The notes: generated from the letters alone by a model not told the origin. A stretch of DNA of 64,000 nucleotides from Natrialba hulunbeirensis JCM 10989 (GCF_000337575.1 NZ_AOIM01000002.1:33468-97467); one strand, 5' to 3'. Numbered from the stretch's first letter, positions 45,636-55,582 are shown. Translations and numbers: made by a program.

Positions 45636-47081
45636 ATGAACGAACGGGGGGATGTCGTTGATGCGGTCGATGAACTACTGACGATTCTGGAATCGGACAA
45701 CAGGGTTTCCTTCGCGGAGGTCGGCGGAATTACGAGGAACGCGACGGAAATTGTTGTCACCGAAACCGGGGTACGAAGCGACAGTGAGTGGACGACGACC
45801 GGCGTCTGGTGTCGCGTCTTTGCCGATGGGTCCGCAGCGTATCGGTTTACGAGTGATCTCTCGTCCGATGGACTCTCGGAGGCTGCCAATCGCGCGACGA
45901 CCGGTGGCGGCCAGCTTGCTCAGTCGGCACCCGAACGCATCGACATCGAGTCGAGTCACCGGGGGGTCCACGACGGCTGGGCACGCGAGTCGGTCACAGA
46001 TCGATCCCTCTCGGAGAAGCGTGTATCCGTAGAGGCCGCCCTCGACGCAGTCGAGACGCCGCTTGACCGAGCCCGGGTAACGTATGCTGACGAGCATGTG
46101 GACCATTCGGTCGGGACGACAGCGGACAGCGTCGTCCGAACGACAGTTGATCGGGCGAGCGTAGACGCGACAGTCGCGCCCATCGACGGTCCGAAGCTCC
46201 GGCGCCACCACGGCAGTACTCGCGGTGCAGCGCTTCTCGACCGCCTTCCGACCCTCTTTGCGGAGATCGATTGTGACGCGAGTACGATCGCAAATGCGGC
46301 CACAGCCAATCCGCCATCCGGACCCATGACCGTTGTGTTGAGTCCATCGGCGACCGGACAACTCTGTCACGAGATCGGCGGGTATCTCGCGGCCGACGTG
46401 GCGGCGTTCGGGTTTTCCCCGTTTGAGTTAGGTGATCAAGTCACCGACGCTCCGCTAACAATCGACGACGGAGTCCGGGCGGGATCGTGGGCCGCCACGG
46501 CGTACGACGCCGAAGCTCGACCAACCACGCCAGTTAGACTTGTCAACAGGGGGCGAGTCGAGTCTTACCTCCATGACACGACGACAGCTGCAGAAGCAGA
46601 GGAGATCCCGACAGGCAACGTGATCCCGGCAATCGGGTTCGAGCAGGCACCGCGAATTCATCACCGCCACCTCAACGTCCACGCCGGAACGGCGACCAGA
46701 GACGAACTATTGGCCGATGCGGACGTGTACGTCCGCCGCTTCGGCCCGTCCTTTTATCGCGATGAGTTCGAACGAACGCAGCGCAGCGGTGCCATGCCGC
46801 CGAGTTCTCTGTACGCTCACGATGTCGCGGAGCGAATGGGCGACCGCCCCGACGCTGGTACCGTTGAACTCCCAATCGCCGAAGGGTTCCTCGTCAAGGA
46901 CGGTGATCTCGGTCCCGCTGTCGATTCGACAGTCGTCTGGACGGCCGACGCTCTCGACACTATCGACAGTATCGGTGAGACACGATCGACCGTGACGGGC
47001 GTCGCGTCAAAACACAAGTCACGGCTCCCGTACGCCGTTACGGCACCCTCGATCCGGCTCGACGTCCGGTGCGAAAACTGA
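45636..47081 (+). CDS. TldD/PmbA-family protein
   Basis: A 481-residue protein with the family outline: EIVVTETGVRSDSEWTTTGV at the start, RVTYADEHVDHSVGTTADSV, PTTPVRLVNRGRVESYLHDT, and FLVKDGDLGPAVDSTVVWTA. The metal-site motif of TldD (HExxxH) appears as HEIGGY near residue 245, with the second His replaced by Tyr, so it is TldE/PmbA-like or altered. TldD/E processes peptides and RiPPs in the cytoplasm. The partner subunit is not seen in the window. Confidence 0.75.
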   Translation: MNERGDVVDAVDELLTILESDNRVSFAEVGGITRNATEIVVTETGVRSDSEWTTTGVWCRVFADGSAAYRFTSDLSSDGLSEAANRATTGGGQLAQSAPERIDIESSHRGVHDGWARESVTDRSLSEKRVSVEAALDAVETPLDRARVTYADEHVDHSVGTTADSVVRTTVDRASVDATVAPIDGPKLRRHHGSTRGAALLDRLPTLFAEIDCDASTIANAATANPPSGPMTVVLSPSATGQLCHEIGGYLAADVAAFGFSPFELGDQVTDAPLTIDDGVRAGSWAATAYDAEARPTTPVRLVNRGRVESYLHDTTTAAEAEEIPTGNVIPAIGFEQAPRIHHRHLNVHAGTATRDELLADADVYVRRFGPSFYRDEFERTQRSGAMPPSSLYAHDVAERMGDRPDAGTVELPIAEGFLVKDGDLGPAVDSTVVWTADALDTIDSIGETRSTVTGVASKHKSRLPYAVTAPSIRLDVRCEN

Positions 47082-47096
47082 GTTCGAGATCGAGGG

Positions 47097-48146
47097 CTAC
47101 GATTGTTTTCCGCAACTGTCGTACAGATGGCAGGATACTTCACGGTCATCGTCGAACTCTGCCTTCTGTTCGAGTGAGGGCGAATCGGTCTCGCAGATAT
47201 CGCCGATGTACTCTGAACACCGTCCGTGGAATCGGCAGCCGGAGGGTACGTCGATTGCATCCCCAACCTCTCCTGCAAGTTCGACCCGCTCGCGCCCCAC
47301 GTCGGGATCGGGAACAGGTACCGCGTTGATGAGGGAGCGAGTATACGGGTGCTGAGGATTCTCGATTATGTCTTCCGTCGCTCCCTTTTCGACGATTTCG
47401 CCCATGTACATGATCGCGAGTCGATCACACATGTGACGAAGCAACGAAAGGTCGTGACTGATGTACACAACGGACAGATTGAACTCCTCCGTCATTCGCT
47501 CCATTAACGACAGCACGCCCGCACGAAGCGAGACGTCGAGCATACTGACGGGTTCGTCGGCGACGATGAAATCGGGATCCAAGACGAGCGCTCGAGCGAT
47601 GGCGACCCGTTGTCGCTGGCCGCCAGACAACTCGTGGGGATACTGATCGAAGTAGTGATCCGGCGGCTGGAGTTCTGCGAATTCGAGAGCTCGCCGGATA
47701 CGAGCGGTTTCGTTCTCGATGTCGTGGATCCGCAACGGCTCGGCAAGGGTGTCGTACACCGTCATTCGGGGGTTCAACGACTCGAACGGATCCTGAAAGA
47801 TCATCTGTGCGTTCTGCCGAAACTCGTCGAGTTCCTCGTCGTCGGACTCCGTGAGGTCCATGCCTCTGAACTCGATTCGCCCGTCCGTCGGCTCGTGGAG
47901 TTTCACGAGGGACATTCCTGTTGTCGTTTTGCCACAGCCCGACTCGCCGGCAAGCCCGAGCGTTTCACCGCGCTCGAGCTCGAAGCTCACGCCGTCGACG
48001 GCATGGACGTAGTCTGCTTCCTTTCCCATGGTCGCACGGAGGAGACTGGATATCAGTCCCTCGTTAATCTGGAAGTGTTTCTGTAGCCCCTCCACTCGAA
48101 GGAGCGGGTTCTCGTCCGAGACGTCAGGTGCACCAGTGTCGCTCAT
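47097..48146 (-). CDS. Oligopeptide ABC transporter ATP-binding protein (OppF/DppF-like)
   Basis: A 349-residue ATPase: GLAGESGCGKTTTGMSLVKL (Walker A), LSGGQRQRVAIARALVLDPD, FIVADEPVSMLDVSLRAGVL (Walker B), VVYISHDLSLLRHMC (H-loop), and a C-terminal Opp/Dpp extension with PSGCRFHGRCSEYIGDICET. It energises peptide import with the preceding gene product. It is the last of the leftward five-gene operon; 1 bp separates it from the dppD-like gene. Confidence 0.9.
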   Translation of the reverse strand: MSDTGAPDVSDENPLLRVEGLQKHFQINEGLISSLLRATMGKEADYVHAVDGVSFELERGETLGLAGESGCGKTTTGMSLVKLHEPTDGRIEFRGMDLTESDDEELDEFRQNAQMIFQDPFESLNPRMTVYDTLAEPLRIHDIENETARIRRALEFAELQPPDHYFDQYPHELSGGQRQRVAIARALVLDPDFIVADEPVSMLDVSLRAGVLSLMERMTEEFNLSVVYISHDLSLLRHMCDRLAIMYMGEIVEKGATEDIIENPQHPYTRSLINAVPVPDPDVGRERVELAGEVGDAIDVPSGCRFHGRCSEYIGDICETDSPSLEQKAEFDDDREVSCHLYDSCGKQS

Positions 48147-48147
48147 T

Positions 48148-49200
48148 TCAATCGTTCACCTCCGCAACCGTTTGGGCGGACCGAGCCGCTTCCGTGTCTT
48201 TCCACGTTTTGGGGTCGTCGGCCCGCGACCGGAATCCGTCATCTATCTCGTCGGCGTAGTGGCAGTACGTCCGAAGACCGTCTTGATGATGTGCCTTGGG
48301 CTCGACCGTCCGACACTCGTTAGTCGCCATCGGGCATCGTTCCGCAAAGCGACAGCCCGACGGCGGGTCGGTCAGCTCCGGCGGATAGCCGGAGATTGAG
48401 AGGAGATCCTGATCTGACTCTCGAATGTTCGGGAACGCGCGTTTGAGACCGATTGTGTACGGATGATACGGTTCCCCGAATATCTCTTCGACAGGACCTT
48501 CCTCTGCGATCTTCCCGCCGTACATCACGATTACGCGATCGCAAGTTTCCGCGACCACGCTTACGTCGTGGGTGATCACCATCATCGAGGAGTTGATGTC
48601 CGCCTGGATCTCCCCGATACGTTTCAAGATCTGGTCCTGCATGATCACGTCGAGCGCCGTTGTCGGCTCGTCCGCGAGCACAAGTGACGGCTCGAGCGCG
48701 AGCGCCATCGCGATCATCGCACGCTGTCGCATTCCGCCGGAGAACTGGTGTGGATAGTCATCCGCTCGCTCTGGATCGAGACCGACGAGATCGAACATCT
48801 CAGCGACGATTTCGTTAGATTCCGTTCGTCCCGTTCCGGGGCGATGCGTCTCGATCGCTTCGACAATCTGCTCGCGGATCGTGTAGACGGGATCAAGCGC
48901 GTTCATTGCCGACTGGGCAATCATCGAGATCTCTTCCCACTTGTATCGACGCCGTTCCACATCGGGCAACTCCGTGAGATCTTTGCCGTCGAACTCGATC
49001 GAGCCACGGTTAACGTAGCCCTCGTCCGGGAGGATGCCAATGATCGCCTTCGCAAGCGTGGTTTTTCCACAGCCGGACTCGCCGACGATACCGAGGTTCT
49101 CCCCTTCTTCGATGGTGAACGAAACCCCGTCGACTGCCTGTGCCGGTGCCGATTCCGTTTCGTAGTAGACTTCCAAATCCGATATGTCGAGTACTGACAT
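48148..49200 (-). CDS. Oligopeptide ABC transporter ATP-binding protein (OppD/DppD-like)
   Basis: A 350-residue ATPase: GIVGESGCGKTTLAKAIIGI, FSGGMRQRAMIAMALALEPS, LVLADEPTTALDVIMQDQIL, MMVITHDVSVVAETCDRVIV, and the C-terminal extension SGCRFAERCPMATNECRTVE with cysteines typical of Opp/Dpp ATPases. It pairs with the downstream ATPase to drive the permease. Gene starts abut the dppC-like gene end. Confidence 0.9.
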   Translation of the reverse strand: MSVLDISDLEVYYETESAPAQAVDGVSFTIEEGENLGIVGESGCGKTTLAKAIIGILPDEGYVNRGSIEFDGKDLTELPDVERRRYKWEEISMIAQSAMNALDPVYTIREQIVEAIETHRPGTGRTESNEIVAEMFDLVGLDPERADDYPHQFSGGMRQRAMIAMALALEPSLVLADEPTTALDVIMQDQILKRIGEIQADINSSMMVITHDVSVVAETCDRVIVMYGGKIAEEGPVEEIFGEPYHPYTIGLKRAFPNIRESDQDLLSISGYPPELTDPPSGCRFAERCPMATNECRTVEPKAHHQDGLRTYCHYADEIDDGFRSRADDPKTWKDTEAARSAQTVAEVND

Positions 49201-50184
49201 TTATCTGAGCTCCGGGTTCGTGATTTCTTCGTATCCACGGCCGATCAGGAACCCACTGATGACCACGAGACCGATGCAGATGCCTGGCGGAATGAACCAC
49301 CACCAGGCACCGAAGTCGAGTGCGGAGTATGCGCGTGATGACTGCAGCATCGTTCCCCACGAGACCGTGTTGGGATCGCCGAGCCCGATGAACGACACAC
49401 CGGCCTCCGCGAGGATCGCCCAAGCGATAGCGAACGCTCCATAGAGGAACGACAGCGGGAGCACGTTCGGCGCGAGATGTCTGGAGATGATATGCCAGTC
49501 GCTCGCACCAGCAACCTGTGCTGCCTTGACGAATGGCCGCTCACGAAGCGACAACGCCTGTGACCGGATCACCCGTGCCGTCGACCGCCACTGGAGCACG
49601 ATGATCGCGAAGAGGATGTTCCACAGGCTTGGTCCCATCAGGGCGACGAGAATGATCACCGTCGGCAGGAGCGGCATCCCATACAGGAAGTCGACAATCC
49701 GCATCAACGTGTCGTCGATCTTTCCGCCGTAGTAGCCTGCCGTCAACCCGACGAGCGTTCCAATTCCCGCGGTAAACACTGCGGCCACCAGTCCGACCAG
49801 CAGGGCGGCACGGGATCCGTACACGAGTTGACTGAAGATGTCGAACCCTTCGGCAGTCGTCCCAAGCAGGTACTCCGACTCTGACGACAGAAACGACGGT
49901 TCCACCCAGTCGGCGATGATGATCCCCGCATCGCCCTCATACTGCCGGGTAAGCGGTCCACGGGGTGCGATGAACGGCGCGAACACGGCGACGATCATGA
50001 AGAAAGCGATGGTGATCATGGCGAGCCGAACCATCAGATCATCGGTGAGCATGCGCCACTGTTTTGCGAGCGTCTCGCGCCACAGTCGCAGGTTTCGCCT
50101 CCATCGGTCGACGTTTTCATCTTCTTGATCGACCTCTCCCTCGTCGATGTCTGCGAAGATTGATGATTTGTCCTGAGTTGCCAT
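49201..50184 (-). CDS. Oligopeptide ABC transporter permease (OppC/DppC-like)
   Basis: A 327-residue permease with an N-terminal OppC_N segment (MVRLAMITIAFFMIVAVFAP), then the BPD_transp domain: LVGLVAAVFTAGIGTLVGLT, PTVIILVALMGPSLWNILFA, and the EAA loop VKAAQVAGASDWHIISRHLA. It forms the channel with the upstream DppB-like protein. It is 2 bp downstream of the dppB-like gene. Confidence 0.88.
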   Translation of the reverse strand: MATQDKSSIFADIDEGEVDQEDENVDRWRRNLRLWRETLAKQWRMLTDDLMVRLAMITIAFFMIVAVFAPFIAPRGPLTRQYEGDAGIIIADWVEPSFLSSESEYLLGTTAEGFDIFSQLVYGSRAALLVGLVAAVFTAGIGTLVGLTAGYYGGKIDDTLMRIVDFLYGMPLLPTVIILVALMGPSLWNILFAIIVLQWRSTARVIRSQALSLRERPFVKAAQVAGASDWHIISRHLAPNVLPLSFLYGAFAIAWAILAEAGVSFIGLGDPNTVSWGTMLQSSRAYSALDFGAWWWFIPPGICIGLVVISGFLIGRGYEEITNPELR

Positions 50185-50186
50185 AG

Positions 50187-51164
50187 TTAGTCGTAAGTCA
50201 CCCGTGGATCCAAGTAGCCGTACAGGAGGTCGGCGATGAAGTTCAGGATGATGATCGTTGCGGCGAGCACCATGAACGTGCCCTGCGCAACCGGGAAGTC
50301 ACGGCGCAACACCGCGTTGACCATCTCCCGTCCAAGGCCGGGCCACCCGAACACAGTCTCGATGAGAACGCTTCCGCCCACAGCGTAGCCGAGCGCGATC
50401 GCTGCAGCCGTGATGATCGGTAGCAACGCGTTCCGTGCTGCGTGTTTGAACATGATTGCCCGCTCACTGAGCCCTTTCGCACGGCAGACGTCAATGAAGT
50501 CCTGCGAGAGCACTTCCATCATGCTCGAGCGCATGATCAGGAGCGGGTATCCCATGTAGTAGAACGCGAGCACCGCTGCGGGAGCGACGAGGTGGTGCAG
50601 GAAGTCGAGAGTGAAGATCCGCGCCCAGAACGAGTCGTAAGACTGTCCGGCCGTCCCCATTCCGCTCATGGGGATCACACCGAGGCCCGCACCGAAGAGC
50701 CACAGAACGATCAGTCCCACGTAGAAGGTGGGGAGGCTCCGTGCGGTCAGCGCAGTCACGACGGTCGTCTTTTCGAATCTGGAGCCGCGGTACCATCCGG
50801 TGAGCACACCGAGAACGATGCCGAGGATGTACGCGACGACGAACGCGGACAACATCAAGACCAGCGTGTTCGGGAGGTACGTCCAGATAACTTCCCGAAC
50901 TGGTTGGTTCGTGTGGAACGACTGCCCGAAGTTAAGAGTGAGCGCGTTCTCAAGGAAGCGCACGTACTGGATGTACAACGGCTCGTTGAGGCCGTAGCTC
51001 TCGATAACCTGTTGCCGTGCCTCCGGTGTCATCTGTGCGGAGACGACGAACGCGGTCGGATCGCCCGGCATGAGACGGAACAGGAAGAACAACACGGTTC
51101 CGACTGCCCAGAAGGTCACGCCGAGTTGGAGCAGCCGTCGGACGACGAAACTTGCTTTACTCAT
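50187..51164 (-). CDS. Oligopeptide ABC transporter permease (OppB/DppB-like)
   Basis: A 325-residue permease: FVVRRLLQLGVTFWAVGTVL, YGLNEPLYIQYVRFLENALT, VLMLSAFVVAYILGIVLGVL and the EAA loop DFIDVCRAKGLSERAIMFKH, ending in FNFIADLLYGYLDPRVTY-like tail. It is the first permease after the solute-binding protein gene, separated by 52 bp. Confidence 0.88.
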   Translation of the reverse strand: MSKASFVVRRLLQLGVTFWAVGTVLFFLFRLMPGDPTAFVVSAQMTPEARQQVIESYGLNEPLYIQYVRFLENALTLNFGQSFHTNQPVREVIWTYLPNTLVLMLSAFVVAYILGIVLGVLTGWYRGSRFEKTTVVTALTARSLPTFYVGLIVLWLFGAGLGVIPMSGMGTAGQSYDSFWARIFTLDFLHHLVAPAAVLAFYYMGYPLLIMRSSMMEVLSQDFIDVCRAKGLSERAIMFKHAARNALLPIITAAAIALGYAVGGSVLIETVFGWPGLGREMVNAVLRRDFPVAQGTFMVLAATIIILNFIADLLYGYLDPRVTYD

Positions 51165-51216
51165 GTTGGATTATATTTATTATCATTTAAATTGAATCAC
51201 AACCGCAACCGGGTGC

Positions 51217-52905
51217 CTATTCAACTAGGAAGTGAAGCATTCCGTTTTCGTCGTACCCGTACCCGCCATCTTGGAGACGTTCGATCGCGATGTCGACACC
51301 CTCCTCGTACTGGGTAACATCGTCCGTGTGGAGCGGACCGAACGCTTCAGTGACGACGTTGAAGCCGGGATCGGGAACGCCGAAGAGAATCTGGTCGACA
51401 ATTGCCGACCTCGGAACTGCGTTGAACACCGCCTTCCGGACTTCGGGATCGTCGAGTCCGTCGCTTCGCTGGTTGGGAGTACAGTGCCAGAACGAGGTCG
51501 CTGGGACCGATTGGACGCTGATCTGGTCTTCATCCCGGTTCTCGTCGAGTGGACGGTCGATTCGGCCGAACGGCTCGTAGTTGAGGTCGCCGTTGCGGAG
51601 GTTCTCCCACACCGTGGATGTCTCCGGAATGATCCGCCAGAACCGTTGCTCGAAATCAACCGGCGCGAAGTGGTCATCAAAGCGTTCGAGGCCCAGTTCC
51701 GCACCCTGGTCCCAGTAGTCGAACTGGAGCGGGCCCGAGCCCACGGGTTCTTCGACGTTCACCTGGCTCGGTTCGTCGCGGTCGGCCCACCGGTGCTCGG
51801 GAAGGATCGGGATCTGTGTGCCAACGAGCAGGTTGAACGGACCGAGCGGGTTGTCATCCGGCATGTGGATCCGGACAGTGCTATCGTCGACCACTTCCGC
51901 TTCATCGATGAAGTTCGACTGGACCGAGTACACCGGGACCTCGTTCTCACTGATGTAGTTGTAGCTGAACGCAATGTCCTCGACGGTGAGTGGCTCGCCG
52001 TCGTGGAAGGTGTGGTCGCGGATGGTGTACTCCATCGTCGTCGCATCGACTCGCTCGTAGTCGGTTGCGAGACTCACGTCGGTGTCGATCTCGCCCTCGT
52101 TATCGAGTCGGACGAGGGTATCGTATATCACAACGAAGTTGTACGTGTGTTTGTTTTCGTCGTTGTGACCGAGGACGTTCATCGTGTCGAGCGCCTCTGG
52201 CCAATACCCCTTCAGGGTGTCCTCACCACCTTGCATTTCGAGGTTAATCATGGTCCAGTAGGAGTTGAACCCGTGCGGAAGGTCTGCCTCCCAGTTGTCG
52301 ACCTGCTCGTTGTTATACACGGCTAGGAACGGCATGTCGATCACTGGCATCTGCGGCAGGTCCTCCATTAGGGTCCGCTGGAGGTCGTGGACCAAATCGA
52401 TCCGAGTGTCAGCGTCGGGTTCCTCGAGGTACTGATCCATCAGGTCGTCGGCGTCGGGGTTCTCGTACCCGGCGAAGTTCCCCTGCCCCGGTTCGGTGTT
52501 CTCGGAGTACATCGTCGAATTGAGCTCCAGAACCGGGTCAATGGTGAAGAACGTGTGCCACAAAGAGAAGTCGTAGTCGTATTCGACGTCGACGCGATTG
52601 AACAGCGTCCCCCACTCCAGCACTTCGACCTCCATATCGAGCCCAATCCTCCCAAATTGGTCCGCCATGAGGTTGATCGCGTCATGGCGCGGGGGATTGT
52701 AGCTCTGTGCGTTGTTGAGGAACTGGTACGTCGGTAGTTGCTCGTCGAGCATGTCGGGATCCGTCGCCTCGACATTAGCGCCGCCGTTCTCGTCATCATC
52801 ACCAGCACCGAAGCAGCCAGCGGTCATAGTGAGCCCCACGAGACCCGCCGTTGCGCCCGCCTTGTTCAAAAAGCTCCTGCGATTGGTTGTTGCCTTGTTT
52901 GTCAT
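51217..52905 (-). CDS. Peptide ABC transporter solute-binding protein, Tat lipoprotein
   Basis: A 562-residue family-5 binding protein. NRRSFLNKAGATAGLVGLTM followed by TAGC is a Tat signal with lipobox. The mature part shows EYTIRDHTFHDGEPLTVEDI, NPLGPFNLLVGTQIPILPEH and DDPEVRKAVFNAVPRSAIVD. It catches peptides outside the cell and feeds the DppBCDF-like transporter. It is the first gene of the leftward operon; TTATTAA at about 52936 on the complementary strand may be its TATA box. Confidence 0.88.
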   Translation of the reverse strand: MTNKATTNRRSFLNKAGATAGLVGLTMTAGCFGAGDDDENGGANVEATDPDMLDEQLPTYQFLNNAQSYNPPRHDAINLMADQFGRIGLDMEVEVLEWGTLFNRVDVEYDYDFSLWHTFFTIDPVLELNSTMYSENTEPGQGNFAGYENPDADDLMDQYLEEPDADTRIDLVHDLQRTLMEDLPQMPVIDMPFLAVYNNEQVDNWEADLPHGFNSYWTMINLEMQGGEDTLKGYWPEALDTMNVLGHNDENKHTYNFVVIYDTLVRLDNEGEIDTDVSLATDYERVDATTMEYTIRDHTFHDGEPLTVEDIAFSYNYISENEVPVYSVQSNFIDEAEVVDDSTVRIHMPDDNPLGPFNLLVGTQIPILPEHRWADRDEPSQVNVEEPVGSGPLQFDYWDQGAELGLERFDDHFAPVDFEQRFWRIIPETSTVWENLRNGDLNYEPFGRIDRPLDENRDEDQISVQSVPATSFWHCTPNQRSDGLDDPEVRKAVFNAVPRSAIVDQILFGVPDPGFNVVTEAFGPLHTDDVTQYEEGVDIAIERLQDGGYGYDENGMLHFLVE

Positions 52906-53063
52906 ACTCTACCACAATACTGTATCTACGGTTAATAAGTTTTTTGGACAGTATGTCAACAAACTTGAAAAGTATCGGAAAGAGGAATGGTCGTTTAAGT
53001 GGCTGTATTTATATTGGTGTCATTCACAAACATATGTATTTCAGCCTTCACGATGGTGGTTTC

Positions 53064-53297
53064 TCATTTGCGAGCAGTGTCGTTCTCGACATCGCTTTCG
53101 GCCCGTGCCGCGCGTCTGACATCCACGAGCCGTCGTCGAAATTCCCAGTATCCGCCACCCATCAACAGTCCGCCCAGTAAAATTCCGGTCACGGGATCAC
53201 CGCGATACCAGAACCAACCGACCGCAGCCGCCGCCATCAACGCCGAGAGACCGAACGCGACCTTCGCACGGGCCCTACTACGTGCAATGTCTACCAT
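53064..53297 (-). CDS. Small two-span membrane protein
   Basis: A 77-residue protein with two hydrophobic segments (VAFGLSALMAAAAVGWFWY, GILLGGLLMGGGYWEF) and a basic then acidic tail. No family recognised. It lies between the solute-binding protein and the M28 peptidase, on the same strand. Confidence 0.5.
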   Translation of the reverse strand: MVDIARSRARAKVAFGLSALMAAAAVGWFWYRGDPVTGILLGGLLMGGGYWEFRRRLVDVRRAARAESDVENDTARK

Positions 53298-53626
53298 TCT
53301 ACTTGCCTCGTTCCATCAGTCGCCGGCACTCGTTTCGATTCTCTGTCCAGAAGTTCCTCGGACAGGAGTCGGTACTCGTTGGTTGGTGACGGGATAGTGA
53401 ACAGATCCACTTCATGATACCGGTGCATCAGACTCTAACAGCTAAACTCCTCCGGCGCCGTTCGCTTCAGACGAGAGTACGACGATATCGACTGGTCTGT
53501 CGTAAAGAATGAGCAAAGTCGATTTCGGCTGCCTGTCTGCGATCGTCTCGATCCAGGATGACGACCTTGTGTGCCGTTTTCCACTCTTCCTTTGTGCTTT
53601 GGACCGACAGGAACGTCAGTGAGTTC
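53298..53626. other. Intergenic region, no supported gene
   Basis: This 329-bp gap lies between the M28 peptidase and the small membrane gene. On the minus strand a short coding-like frame ends in STLLILYDRPVDIVVLSSEA and a few more residues, with no start, possibly the tail of a decayed gene. No repeat or RNA gene is seen. Confidence 0.35.
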
Positions 53627-55021
53627 TCACTCGAGTTGGTCGTTCCACGGCCACGGGCGTGGCTCTCCCCACGGCCACGTGGCCGTCGCCTTCATGCCGA
53701 TGTCGTATCCTTCCTCGACAGCCTCGGCGCGGATCTCCTCTCTTGGGCGTTCTTCGACCGACCGATCCGCTTCTGCAAGCTTTGCAACCCCGGCAGCGGA
53801 CAACACCGACAGGTCACGGAGGTCACGTGGATCAAGCTTGTCGAACGTATCCCCGTGCGTGTGTCCCCATCCCCGTCCGCTGCCGTCGGAGCTCGATCGG
53901 GCCTGAGCGCCGGCGACGCCACGCTGAACGAACGGCCAGTGATCGCTGTGGGGACGCAATCCGTCTTTGATCTTGATCGGAATCCCGAACTCGTCGCTCA
54001 CCTCGGCAAACGCCTCACCGATCGCTTCAATCCCGTGCGTATGGATCTCGAGATTTCTGGAGTAGCCCGCTCCGTCGGCGTTGACCACGCATTTGACGCG
54101 GTCGAGATCGTGGGTGTGTGTCCAGTAGTACGAACCGTACAGGCCGGTTTCCTCCGCGCCGAAAACGATGAGGCGGACTCGAGTGTCGAGATCCTCCTCG
54201 ATCGACGCGAGGATCCGCGCTACGCCGACGACGAGTGCGGAACCAAACCCGTTGTCGTTCGCACCGGTGCCGACATCGTGTGCGTCGACGTGGGCAGTAA
54301 ACAGCACTTCGTCCTCCGTATCCGGGCCGACGACCGCCTCAATGTTCGCGGAGGTTGCGGGCTCGTTTCGTGCCTCGACCGACAGCGTCGCTTCGATTCC
54401 GTTGTCCCCCTCAACGTCTTCACAGTGCCGAACGAGACGTGCACCGACCTCTTTGCTGAGGCCGACTGCCGGGATCGGCCCCGGTCCGTCGATGCGTCCA
54501 ATGCTGCCGGTCGGCGGGAGTGCCCCCTCGATATGATTATAAAAGAGGAACGCTTCAGCACCTGATTCAGCCGCGTAGCTGTATTTCTCGCTTCGGTGGA
54601 CCCACCGACCGTAGTCATCAGGGGTTAGACTTGACGCCATGGCGATCGATCCCGAGAGATCAACCCCCTCGAAGTCCTCCGGAAGGCCATACCCCATGTC
54701 AATGATCTCTCCAGTGACGTCCCCCGATGGTGTCCCGGGCAACTCGACCAGTTCGTGCGAATTAGCGAAGGTACTGTCCTGACGCTCGAGATGAACGGTC
54801 AGCGAGGCCTCCTCGCGCCACCATCCGGGGATCGGAAACGACGTCTTTGTGACATTCTCGAGTCCTGCTTTGCGAAACTCGTCCGCGATCAGATCCGCAC
54901 CGGTCCACTCCCCTTCGTGGCCTGGCATACGATTGTCGAGATCCGAGAGGTCGGCCAGGAGATTCCATGCTGTCGTATCTGTATACGCTTCACCGATTGT
55001 TGATGTGGGAATGTTTGACAC
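53627..55021 (-). CDS. M28-family metallopeptidase
   Basis: A 464-residue protein with a PA-type insert (VDLSGSIAMASSLTPDDYGR) and M28 catalytic part: DEVLFTAHVDAHDVGTGAND (HxD and D ligands), RLIVFGAEETGLYGS (E-E), CVVNADGAGYSRNLE (D) and GWGHTHGDTFDKLDPR (H). No signal peptide is visible, so it probably works inside on peptides brought by the Dpp-like transporter. It is separated from the ABC operon by a small gene. Confidence 0.85.
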   Translation of the reverse strand: MSNIPTSTIGEAYTDTTAWNLLADLSDLDNRMPGHEGEWTGADLIADEFRKAGLENVTKTSFPIPGWWREEASLTVHLERQDSTFANSHELVELPGTPSGDVTGEIIDMGYGLPEDFEGVDLSGSIAMASSLTPDDYGRWVHRSEKYSYAAESGAEAFLFYNHIEGALPPTGSIGRIDGPGPIPAVGLSKEVGARLVRHCEDVEGDNGIEATLSVEARNEPATSANIEAVVGPDTEDEVLFTAHVDAHDVGTGANDNGFGSALVVGVARILASIEEDLDTRVRLIVFGAEETGLYGSYYWTHTHDLDRVKCVVNADGAGYSRNLEIHTHGIEAIGEAFAEVSDEFGIPIKIKDGLRPHSDHWPFVQRGVAGAQARSSSDGSGRGWGHTHGDTFDKLDPRDLRDLSVLSAAGVAKLAEADRSVEERPREEIRAEAVEEGYDIGMKATATWPWGEPRPWPWNDQLE

Positions 55022-55330
55022 GGTATGAGGGGTATACTGGGTGATGATTTGAATCTATCGGATTGTTTGAAGAAGCCAGAGACGTTCCTCGATGGTACGC
55101 GGACCGCTTAATGTCCATCGTCAACTCTACAACTACGTCTGTTGGGGTCATAATGATGGTAGAGTTAATATATAAATATGCAAACGATTTCTAATTTATA
55201 CATCACAACCCGTTTGTCCTCGCACTGTGCGCTCGAGTGCTGGTTCTTCTCTGTTGCTGAAATACCAGTCCTATCGGGAGGTTTCTGCCACCAATGGTTT
55301 CTACCCCAAGTACTGCCAGTGGATCCTCTA

Positions 55331-55582
55331 CCTAAGTTAACTTAGCTACCTTAGGCAACTATGGTACTAATGAGTGATTGTCTGCCTTAGCTAAGTTAGC
55401 TGAGTCACCTGGTTCACCTGAGGTAGATGGACCACCCACCTGAGCAAGGCAAACTGCCTAAGGCAACGCAATCGCTCCAGGTAGTGCTCTAAGCTACCTA
55501 AGGTGGCTTAGCTGACTTAGCTGACTTGGGTGAGGATGCTAAGTTACCTAAGGCAACTTAGCCAACTGGCTCAACTGGTCCG
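55331..55582. repeat. Degenerate 9-bp tandem array before parA (candidate centromere)
   Basis: Twenty-eight consecutive 9-bp units can be cut in one register from CCTAAGTTA (55331) to ACTGGTCCG (ending 55582). Typical units are CCTAAGGCA, ACTTAGCTA, CCTTAGCTA, GCTGACTTA and GCTAAGTTA. Position 1 is never T, position 3 is T in 21 of 28, position 5 is mostly A and position 9 mostly purine. Stops occur in every frame, so it is not coding. Placement 93 bp before parA suggests a partition site. From 55022 to 55330 I see only AT-rich DNA. Confidence 0.7.
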
